Shown here: in pieces, positions 1 through 5,338 of the stretch
Layout: each line of letters opens with the position of its first letter
Position numbering within the stretch: the stretch's first letter is position 1
Assembly: GCA_964617665.1 (NCBI GenBank)
Contig: CAZUAH010000799.1
Location: forward strand, 1 to 5,442
Direction: 5' to 3'
Length of the DNA: 5,442 nt
Source: JADHUC01 sp964617665
GTDB taxonomy: Bacteria > Planctomycetota > Planctomycetia > Pirellulales > Pirellulaceae
The notes under the pieces: generated by a model
Databases searched by the model: none
Seen by the model: the letters and a program-made list of their open reading frames with translations, nothing else
What the model was told of the DNA's origin: nothing
Program-made: the position numbers and the translations under genes

Positions 1-54
1 GCCGATGCGATCAACAATCTCGCAGAAGCCATTCGTGAGAACGCGAGCACCTAA
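1..54 (+). CDS. C-terminal end of an unidentified protein (partial, 5' end outside window)
   Basis: The first reading frame is open from base 1 and ends at TAA (52-54), giving 17 residues, ADAINNLAEAIRENAST. The composition (Ala, Ile, Leu, Glu, Arg spaced as in an amphipathic helix) looks like the closing helix of a real protein. The overlapping alternative frame starting at ATG 5 gives a Cys/Arg/His-rich product without protein-like character. Too little is present to name a family. It could be the last helix of a small regulator or antitoxin-type protein lying upstream of the basic 65-residue gene, but that is only a guess. The 86 bases to the next start would allow co-transcription. Confidence 0.5.
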   Translation, partial: ADAINNLAEAIRENAST

Positions 55-140
55 CTTGTATTTATGCGGCCGGATTTGCACGGCTACGCGACGCATTATA
101 CCATCCAGCAAGCACTTACAACATCTTGAGGGTCAAATTC

Positions 141-338
141 ATGCCGCGACTACCAGCGGACATCCGTATCAGCCTGAAGACGCGAGGGGGCCGGACACAC
201 CGCATTGAACTGATCCGTCAGCCCACAGGGCGACGGTACTGGATTCGGCGTGACGGGAAGTACTCCACCAAGGTCCCAGATGCGACCCCGACACAGATTG
301 CTGAACGCATCCGCCGATGGCTGGTTGCCAATACCTGA
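141..338 (+). CDS. Small, strongly basic hypothetical protein (65 aa), possible nucleic-acid binder
   Basis: I do not recognise this as a named family. The ATG at 141 is preceded by GAGGG (128-132) with eight bases of spacing, so I prefer it to the in-frame TTG at 126, which lies right at that ribosome site. The product has 16 Arg/Lys against 5 Asp/Glu, concentrated in residues 9-44. The likely secondary structure is three short strands (about 20-27, 31-37 and 40-45) followed by an amphipathic helix (about 50-62, with I53, A54, I57, W60 and L61 on one face). Three strands plus a helix with a basic sheet resembles the arm-type DNA-binding fold found in integrases and AP2-like domains. That comparison rests on predicted topology only. 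There is no signal peptide or membrane segment. The gene faces the membrane-protein gene at 611-871 tail to tail. It could instead be a short RNA-binding or ribosome-associated protein. Confidence 0.6.
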   Translation: MPRLPADIRISLKTRGGRTHRIELIRQPTGRRYWIRRDGKYSTKVPDATPTQIAERIRRWLVANT

Positions 339-362
339 CGCGACGACGTTGGAGAGGTGCGC

Positions 363-402
363 TCGGAGATCGAGACCGCCAGAGAGTCTGCCCTGTCTCC
401 GA
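363..402. other. Imperfect inverted repeat in the 339-610 intergenic stretch
   Basis: TCGGAGA (363-369) is matched by TCTCCGA (396-402), and AGAC (373-376) with GTCT (386-389) can pair inside it, giving a nested stem. It lies 25 bases after the stop of the basic protein gene, where a transcription end would be expected between two converging genes. There is no T-run, so a factor-independent terminator is not well supported. Apart from this I see no credible gene or RNA in 339-610. The frames there give short products with no protein-like pattern. Confidence 0.25.
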
Positions 403-610
403 CGCCGTTGAGTGCGTCGCCGCTTCGCCCATTGCGGCGGTATGCAAAGTGACCGCTTCTGGCCGACCTACTTATCTGGCCGTTCTCTGTCGACTTGTGG
501 AGAAGGGTAGTGTTTCACGTTCGATTGTCTGCGATGTTTCAGAAACGGCCGATGGAGCCGCAGAGTGATGTGTGCCTCGGTGTAGGAATCATGAACATAC
601 CTCGAGGCTG

Positions 611-871
611 TCACACATCCGATTTCCTTCGCAACGCGTAGCGGAAGAACGAGATGAGCCCCGCAAACCGGTAGCTGGGATCCACATAGTGTTGGATGAC
701 ATAGAAGGCAAAGTAGTAAGCACGGCAGAACGCCCACACGGTCAAGAGCAGTAGAATTGCCACTTTGAGTGATGCCGCCTCCAGAAGGAGCAGCGTCGAC
801 GAAACGGCGCCTATCATCAGGAGCAACGCGCCCTTTACCCACATCAGCTTGGTGCTCTTCAGATCACTCAC
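611..871 (-). CDS. Small two-span inner-membrane hypothetical protein (86 aa)
   Basis: The function is unknown. The protein has two hydrophobic segments, about residues 12-30 (VKGALLLMIGAVSSTLLLL) and 35-59, separated by a short EAAS turn. An unusually aromatic stretch follows at residues 46-67 (W46, F48, Y52, Y53, F54, F56, Y57, H61, Y62, Y67), with a basic C-terminus (RRK). The pattern WAFCRAYYFAFYVIQHYVDP resembles small uncharacterised planctomycete membrane proteins that I recall; this is family memory, not a search. I chose the GTG start at 871 because GGGAGG sits five bases upstream and the product then begins directly with the KSTK-LMW segment. An in-frame ATG at 898 would add nine residues; its upstream AGAGG lies too close for good spacing. 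The gene is transcribed away from the paralogue pair at 1110-1706, across a 238-base divergent region, and converges with the basic protein gene. Confidence 0.75.
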   Translation of the reverse strand: MSDLKSTKLMWVKGALLLMIGAVSSTLLLLEAASLKVAILLLLTVWAFCRAYYFAFYVIQHYVDPSYRFAGLISFFRYALRRKSDV

Positions 872-1109
872 ATCGCCCTCCCGCGCATGACGTAACATCG
901 ACCTCTCTGAGGCAGGTAGCTTCTTTCTCGCCAGTTTACCTGTTACGGACGAACTTCGGCAAACTGCCCGATTTCCGTTCCACCAATGCCACGATCACGT
1001 GAGGAGACACCAAAAAACCGCTGAATCTGGGCAAGATCTCCCGCCACAACGCGAATACAATCCGGAAAACCTGGCTTTCTGGGCAAGATTACGTCTCGGA
1101 GGTGCCTCG
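872..1109. promoter_or_regulatory. Divergent intergenic region with an 11-base direct repeat
   Basis: This region lies between the start of the leftward membrane gene and the start of the rightward paralogue pair, so it should carry promoters for both directions. CTGGGCAAGAT occurs twice in the same orientation, at 1027-1037 and 1079-1089, with start points 52 bases apart (about five helical turns) and the second copy 20 bases before the ATG at 1110. I cannot place convincing -35/-10 boxes. A frame from 999 runs through into the gene at 1110, but its first 37 residues look non-native and no ribosome site precedes them. Confidence 0.35.
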
Positions 1110-1388
1110 ATGTTAGAGCAACTAGTCGCGAACGAGGAAGCTCTTACCGTTGTGTGCTTGTCGGCGGTTGGCATCGTGGCGATTCTTGTTTTCGGTATCG
1201 GCTGGACGTTTGTCAGCCTTATGAAGCTCTCGGCCCACACGCGGCTGAAGCAACAAATGCTTGATCGCAATATGCCTGCCTCCGAGATCGAGCAGGTCCT
1301 GAAAGCCGGTTCGGACGAATTCAAGAGCAAGTGGCACGAGCGCAGGGAACAACTCGCGCGAAAGCGGCAGGCTGGCTTGTCAGCTTAG
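1110..1388 (+). CDS. Small single-span membrane protein with C-terminal LK..M..R...EIE.V.KA helix, paralogue 1 (92 aa)
   Basis: The function is unknown. The ATG at 1110 has a strong ribosome site, GGAGG at 1098-1102, seven bases upstream, so I reject the longer in-frame start at 999. Residues 1-11 form a short N-terminal tail. Residues 12-38 are one long hydrophobic span (ALTVVCLSAVGIVAILVFGI and onward). The rest is a charged helical tail. The tail carries a motif at L46, K47, M50, R53, S58, E59, I60, E61, V63, K65 and A66, then a Lys/Arg/Glu-rich coiled-coil-like end (residues 68-87). The downstream gene at 1443 has the same motif at exactly the same residue numbers, so the two are paralogues. 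The motif recalls the short amphipathic helices of SHOCT-type C-terminal domains (a helix, a turn containing 'RG.s..E', a second helix), but I would not assign that family. The two genes are 54 bases apart and probably co-transcribed. Likely topology: short N-terminus outside, tail in the cytoplasm. Confidence 0.8.
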   Translation: MLEQLVANEEALTVVCLSAVGIVAILVFGIGWTFVSLMKLSAHTRLKQQMLDRNMPASEIEQVLKAGSDEFKSKWHERREQLARKRQAGLSA

Positions 1389-1442
1389 GCCGACGTTAGC
1401 GATCGAGCGTGCCGTTGATGTTTTCCATCGGAGGTAGTTGCC

Positions 1443-1706
1443 GTGGCCGAATTGAATCTAACGCAGGTGCTGACTATGCCGTGGGCCATACCAGTGATCA
1501 TGGGCTGCCTGGTAGCCATCGTGGCGATCTTGGCGACCGTCGTTTCGTGCTGTATATCTGGAGTTGCGGAAACCAAGCTGAAACGTGCCATGGTAGAACG
1601 CGGATTTTCCGCTGGCGAGATTGAACGCGTGGTCAAGGCGTCGGCCGACGACTCGGTACCATGCAAACCGTTTCCCACGCCCCAGCACTATCCGGCAAAG
1701 GTCTAG
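1443..1706 (+). CDS. Small single-span membrane protein, paralogue 2 of the tandem pair (87 aa)
   Basis: The GTG start at 1443 is supported by GGAGG at 1430-1434, eight bases upstream, and by an ungapped alignment with the gene at 1110. Residues 13-40 form a hydrophobic span with an unusual Cys-Cys pair (C36, C37) near its end. The motif follows at L46, K47, M50, R53, E59, I60, E61, V63, K65 and A66, matching paralogue 1 position for position. Compared with paralogue 1, 'DRNMPASEIEQVLKA' becomes 'ERGFSAGEIERVVKA': conserved chemistry with substantial divergence, so the duplication is not recent. After residue 70 the proteins differ completely. Paralogue 1 has a charged helical tail, while this one ends in a Pro-rich, non-helical tail (residues 73-86). 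The function is unknown. The two might pair with each other in the membrane, which is inference. Confidence 0.78.
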   Translation: MAELNLTQVLTMPWAIPVIMGCLVAIVAILATVVSCCISGVAETKLKRAMVERGFSAGEIERVVKASADDSVPCKPFPTPQHYPAKV

Positions 1707-1718
1707 TAAGCACTGACA

Positions 1719-1750
1719 CCGCCCCCGCGAATATGCCGAGAAGCGGGCGG
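1719..1750. terminator. GC-rich inverted repeat after the paralogue pair (possible transcription end)
   Basis: CCGCCC..CCGC (1719-1728) can pair with GCGGGCGG (1743-1750), with a two-base bulge and a loop of about 14 bases. It begins 12 bases after the stop at 1706. There is no downstream T-tract, so it may act with a termination factor or only protect the 3' end. The remaining bases up to 1897 hold no credible gene and presumably include the promoter of the next gene. Confidence 0.35.
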
Positions 1751-1897
1751 ATGATTCGGACGCTCGCTGCGAGGCTCGCCCAATGCCCCATTGCGTTTAT
1801 CCGCGAGGGATGCACGAAGGCAGCATTTCGGCAATAATACAGCGAGTAGGGTTGTAGGTGGCTCTCGACTTCTTCTCTGCACTCTACCCGTGTTCCC

Positions 1898-2227
1898 ATG
1901 ACCGAATCACTCTCTTCGATTCTGTCGCGCATGCGCATGCAATCGCTGCTGCAACAGGCAGCGTTTGTCCGCGATTCCTGCGAGTCTGGTCACAGCCGCG
2001 AGGAACAGACTGCAGAGGCACGCAAATTGATTCACGCCGTGTTGTACGACTTTGCGCTTGGCAAGATCACGGAAGAAGAACGAGAGCAAATCCTGGACAT
2101 CCTGCAGTTTGCCAGGGCAAGCTGCCTAATCCGGCCAGAGGAGCCCATTGCCACATATCAGGATGACGAGGCGGTTCCCGAACCGGATAGGCCGAAGAAA
2201 CAGCAGACGTTTTTCTTCATGCCTTGA
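1898..2227 (+). CDS. Soluble helical hypothetical protein (109 aa)
   Basis: I do not recognise the family. The frame has coding-like composition, and the product looks like a real helical protein. Residues 1-30 are predicted helix (several Met, Leu and Gln). Residues 32-62 give a second amphipathic helix. Residues 57-75 (GKITEEEREQILDILQFA) form a helix-turn-helix-like pair reminiscent of short SHOCT-style or EF-hand-like acidic helices, but without a calcium loop. The C-terminal 30 residues are Pro/Asp/Glu-rich and probably disordered, ending in KKQQTFFFMP. There is no signal peptide or membrane span. No ribosome site is visible before ATG 1898 or before the alternative in-frame ATGs at 1931 and 1937, so the exact start is uncertain. 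Leaderless or SD-less starts are common in this type of genome. The stop is 43 bases before the start of the large exported protein, so co-transcription is possible. Confidence 0.6.
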   Translation: MTESLSSILSRMRMQSLLQQAAFVRDSCESGHSREEQTAEARKLIHAVLYDFALGKITEEEREQILDILQFARASCLIRPEEPIATYQDDEAVPEPDRPKKQQTFFFMP

Positions 2228-2270
2228 TGAAACCGGAATGCGCACGACTGGTCTCCACGAGGAACGTAGC

Positions 2271-5063
2271 ATGTACCGAGGGCTCGCCATTTGCTTTCTC
2301 GCCCTATTCTCGACAAGCACGGCGACGGCTGCTGATTCGTTGCGAGGAGATCTGCGCAGCGGCGACCGTGCCAGAACCATTGCGGCTATGGACCAAGTCT
2401 ACCAAAAAGGGCTCAACGATCTGTTCCCCGATGTTTACGAAGCCTTCGCTGCCAGCGATGACACCTATGTACGTCGCAAGGCGGCTTTCACGCTCATTCG
2501 TCGCGGGGCTCCGCAGGCCAGCCGCCTGATTCGCGAGGCCATCGATGACCCGAAGACCGAATTTGGTTCCCGCCATCTGGGCTCTCGAGAAATGGCGCTG
2601 CAAAAGGTGTTGCTGACCGAAGACGACGAACTGATCTTCGATGCGATTCGCGTGGCCATCGACGATGACGACATCTATTATCGCAAATATGGCACTGCCG
2701 TGCTTGCCGCTCATCCACCCGCGCTGGAGCACTTCGCCGAACGATTGCCGAAGTTGGCCCGCGATCCGCATTCGGTGATTCGAACCACCTTCTTTAGCAA
2801 GCTCACTGCGAGTGACGAGACAGCGGGATTAGTCTTGCCGCTGGCGCTGGAAGCCGTTCGATCAAACGACTCGACTGATTGCATTGCTGGGGCTTACGCC
2901 CTAGCACGATTTCGATCGTGGCCGTTGGAACATCAGGAGGAAGCTGGCGGAATTATCGATCACTTGATCGCCAAGCTGGGTGCGGAGCAGTTGGAGCAGG
3001 CAGGAGCAGCCGGATCGGCGCTGGTATTTTTGCGGAATTGGGATGGCGTCATCGAGGCCACTCAAGAGGCGTTGGCCGACGGCTCACCGCGGACGAGGGC
3101 GTTTGCCGCGACGGTGCTTCAAGACGCAGGGAAGCCCTTTGACGTACGCCACTTGGCAACTGTAGTCACCACCGGCGATGAAGCTTCGCAGCTTCGCGCG
3201 GTGGCACTGCTTTCCAGGCAAGCTTCGCTGGACACAGTGCCGTTGTTGAAACGTGCGCTGGAGAGCCCGCACGCCAGCGTCCGAAAATCTGCGGTCTTTG
3301 CATTGCGAGCAGTGGGCTGGATCGCGGACTACAAAGAAGTCGGGACGAAACCGAACGGCAGCCCGGTCTCAACGCTTGTATTGCGGAGCGAGCGCACGCC
3401 GGACGAGCAGGCGCGATTCGAAGCCGTACAGGCAGTGTTGAAGGCAGCAGAATCGCAACCCGATGTGAGTCGGCTGGCACGAAATGCCCTGGTGCGAATT
3501 GGCGCCGTGCGCGTCGATCCCGGCGAGTTGCTGATTGACCACGACGACTGGAGAGACCGGGCCAAAGGCCGAGCCATGCGGAAACAAAACGACGTCGCCG
3601 GAAGGGCGGTCGAACCGGGGCCCATTCTGAAGATCGGCAGCCAGAAACAACTCTTCATCGACGACTTCATTGTCGACGACGTGAACGAAGTTCAACGCAC
3701 TGCGCATCCGTTCGTCAAGCATGCCGACAATCCAGTGTTCTATGCCCAGGCACCGTGGGAGGAAAACTGGGTAGACAATTTCATGTGCAGTGTTCTATAC
3801 GACGAGACAACGCGGGCATTCAAGATGTGGTACCGTTGTGGTGCCAGGCACACGCTGGGCGCGTACGCCGTTTCCGAATACGGGATCGCCTGGCATCGGC
3901 CGAACCTCGGTCGAGTGGAGTACGACGGCTCGCGCGACAACAATCTCTTGGGATGGCAGTCGGAATTGTACCGCGACGCACACCAGCCGGGGCACAACGT
4001 CATACTCCAGCCGAATGCTGATCCGTCGCGTCGGTACTTGTCGTTTTTCGACTACAGTGGCGAAAAGCGAGGCTTCTACGTCAGCTATTCACCCGACGGT
4101 GTGAGTTGGTCGTCGCCTGAACACGCACAGATGGTATACGGCGATGTGGCCACGCTGATCCCGGACCGCGCGGGCGGCGGCTTCCTGTTGTTCGCCAAAC
4201 AGGCCCGTTGGGTTGATGGTTACCGGCGATCGTTCGGCTTCTCACGCTTGAAAGATGTCAAAGCGTACGCCCCGAAAATCTATCCGTTCACGGCACGGAC
4301 CAGTAAAGAAGACGCGCTGGTCGGCCGCGAGGCGGCCAAATCGTTTGGCGTCCTGGCCGCCGGGACACTGGACCCAGCGGACGGCAGCTACTACAGCAAC
4401 TGGCACACACAGATCTATTCGGTGACTCCGCTGGTCTACGAAGGTCTTGTGTTGGGCTTCTACGATCTGTGGTATCTGACCGGAAAGAAGGAAGGACCAC
4501 TGGAACTGCATCTGAAAGCATCGCGCGATTTCAAAGACTGGTTCGACGTGGGCTACCCGCAACCGATGTTGCCGCGAGGACAAATGGGGCAGTGGGATGC
4601 CGGCATGGTCTACGGCGGCAGCAATATCTTGGTCATCGACGACGAGATCCGACTGTACTACGCAGGTTTCAATCTGGGCCACTACACCGGAATACCCTGG
4701 GGCAGTCGTCCAGACCAGATATTCGGCGTCGGCCTGGCGACGCTTCGGCTGGACGGATTCGTGTCGATGTCGTGCAAAGGCCGTGGCTCGGTAACGACAA
4801 AACCGCTGGTGTTCCAGGGAATGGAACTTCGCATCAATGCGCGATCGCCTGACGGTTCGGTGCGTGTCGAGATTCAAAATGAGAACGGAGATCCCTTGCC
4901 CGGGCATGCACTTGCCGATTGTGATCCATTTTCGGGTGACGCTCTCCGACAGTCGGTCACTTGGCGCGGCCGCTCGAACGTCGCCGCATTGGCGGGCCGC
5001 GCCGTCCGGCTACGTTTCATATTGCAGAACGCCGACCTGTTCGCTTTTCGGTTTGGAGAGTAA
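2271..5063 (+). CDS. Exported HEAT-repeat protein fused to a GH32/GH43-like five-bladed beta-propeller (930 aa)
   Basis: This is probably a secreted or periplasmic carbohydrate-active or carbohydrate-binding protein. The ATG at 2271 follows GAGGAA (2259-2264) and begins a clear signal peptide (MYR, hydrophobic 4-13, cleavage near ATA-A, residues 18-21); the frame upstream of it is basic and not protein-like. Residues about 24-411 are HEAT-like helical repeats, for example V67-G79 and V337-W347 ('VRKSAVFALRAVGW'). A linker (412-450) leads to the propeller at about 452-828. Its markers are LFIDDF (461-466), H484-ADNPVF, a 'VLYDE...KMWY' blade ending at Y521, GIAWHRPNLG (538-547), YSPDGVSW (606-613), TPLVYEG (719-725), GQWDAGMVYGG (773-783) and LYYAGF (795-800). 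Such 'S.DGI.W.kPnLG' and 'QWDaGmvyg' patterns recur in GH32/GH43-like proteins of Planctomycetes and Verrucomicrobia. Residues 829-930 form a beta-sandwich with LADCDP (881-886). Catalytic acids cannot be fixed from sequence alone; D486, D625, E724 and D776 are candidates. It could be a non-catalytic binding protein. Confidence 0.85.
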   Translation: MYRGLAICFLALFSTSTATAADSLRGDLRSGDRARTIAAMDQVYQKGLNDLFPDVYEAFAASDDTYVRRKAAFTLIRRGAPQASRLIREAIDDPKTEFGSRHLGSREMALQKVLLTEDDELIFDAIRVAIDDDDIYYRKYGTAVLAAHPPALEHFAERLPKLARDPHSVIRTTFFSKLTASDETAGLVLPLALEAVRSNDSTDCIAGAYALARFRSWPLEHQEEAGGIIDHLIAKLGAEQLEQAGAAGSALVFLRNWDGVIEATQEALADGSPRTRAFAATVLQDAGKPFDVRHLATVVTTGDEASQLRAVALLSRQASLDTVPLLKRALESPHASVRKSAVFALRAVGWIADYKEVGTKPNGSPVSTLVLRSERTPDEQARFEAVQAVLKAAESQPDVSRLARNALVRIGAVRVDPGELLIDHDDWRDRAKGRAMRKQNDVAGRAVEPGPILKIGSQKQLFIDDFIVDDVNEVQRTAHPFVKHADNPVFYAQAPWEENWVDNFMCSVLYDETTRAFKMWYRCGARHTLGAYAVSEYGIAWHRPNLGRVEYDGSRDNNLLGWQSELYRDAHQPGHNVILQPNADPSRRYLSFFDYSGEKRGFYVSYSPDGVSWSSPEHAQMVYGDVATLIPDRAGGGFLLFAKQARWVDGYRRSFGFSRLKDVKAYAPKIYPFTARTSKEDALVGREAAKSFGVLAAGTLDPADGSYYSNWHTQIYSVTPLVYEGLVLGFYDLWYLTGKKEGPLELHLKASRDFKDWFDVGYPQPMLPRGQMGQWDAGMVYGGSNILVIDDEIRLYYAGFNLGHYTGIPWGSRPDQIFGVGLATLRLDGFVSMSCKGRGSVTTKPLVFQGMELRINARSPDGSVRVEIQNENGDPLPGHALADCDPFSGDALRQSVTWRGRSNVAALAGRAVRLRFILQNADLFAFRFGE

Positions 5064-5067
5064 ACTT

Positions 5068-5080
5068 CGGCGATTCGCCG
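5068..5080 (+). terminator. Short perfect hairpin just after the stop codon of the large exported protein
   Basis: CGGCG (5068-5072) and CGCCG (5076-5080) form a perfect five-pair stem with an ATT loop, four bases after TAA 5061-5063. It is short and has no T-run, so it is a weak terminator candidate. Confidence 0.25.
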
Positions 5081-5089
5081 TCCGTCAGG

Positions 5090-5146
5090 TCCCGTCGGCC
5101 TCGCGTCCGGAGCCGAAGGTCACAGGTTTGAGTTCTTTCGCTCGCT
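5090..5146 (+). pseudogene. Degenerate tRNA-Arg(CCG)-like relic (anticodon arm and T-loop half)
   Basis: The stretch reads like the 3' part of a tRNA. TCGGC (5095-5099) pairs with GCCGA (5112-5116) as an anticodon-type stem around a loop containing TCCGGA. AGGTC (5117-5121) fits a variable region. ACAGG (5122-5126) followed by TTTGAGT (5127-5133) fits a T-stem and T-loop (consensus TTCGAAT or TTCGAGT). It cannot be a working tRNA: the anticodon loop is 12 bases rather than 7, the 3' half of the T-stem (TCTTT instead of CCTGT) no longer pairs, and I cannot fold a D-arm or acceptor stem upstream. The complementary strand encodes the familiar 'ERTQTCDLRLR' pseudo-peptide typical of tRNA antisense. 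A decayed tRNA gene or an old integration site at a tRNA 3' end would explain this; chance resemblance remains possible. Confidence 0.35.
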
Positions 5147-5338
5147 AACATCGAAGACGGGCCTGTTGGACTTGTCGCCACTCCAGATTGACTTGATGTG
5201 ATCGCAGGCATTGCGGTATCCAGACGGGGATTCAGTTTCCGCGAGAGACCATCCTGTACTTGACGAATCTCAGTTAATCCTGTCCAACGAATCCGGATAC
5301 GTAACCACGGGTCCTTGAACTCCAAATGGGGATAGAAT

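Noticed and set aside
5..208. A 67-codon + strand frame at the left edge
   Set aside because: Its product is Cys/Arg/His-rich with no structure, and it overlaps both the partial C-terminus at 1-54 and the basic protein gene.
1..338. Toxin-antitoxin pair formed by the partial gene and the basic 65-residue protein
   Set aside because: Only 17 residues of the first gene are visible, and the second shows no recognisable toxin motif such as HicA, RelE or PIN.
468..842. A 124-codon minus-strand frame overlapping the small membrane protein gene
   Set aside because: It overlaps the 611-871 gene in another frame. The latter has a good ribosome site and clear membrane segments, while this one is Cys/Leu/His-rich noise.
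999..1109. An upstream ATG extending paralogue 1 by 37 residues
   Set aside because: No ribosome site precedes it, and the match with paralogue 2 begins exactly at ATG 1110.
1929..1940. Perfect 12-base palindrome GCATGCGCATGC
   Set aside because: It lies inside a coding frame, over the codons CGC ATG CGC ATG, and is explained by repeated codons. No second copy was noticed in the window.
2148..2270. An upstream TTG start that would add 41 residues to the large exported protein
   Set aside because: It would bury the signal peptide behind a basic non-native stretch and overlap the 109-residue gene. ATG 2271 has a proper ribosome site.
2304..2771. A 155-codon minus-strand open frame over the HEAT region
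   Set aside because: It is antisense to a well-supported coding frame and is explained by the GC bias of that frame.
4242..4907. A 221-codon open frame on the minus strand inside the large exported-protein gene
   Set aside because: It lies wholly antisense to the propeller and beta-sandwich domains, whose motifs are clear on the + strand. Its product is His/Arg/Gln-rich without domain-like pattern.
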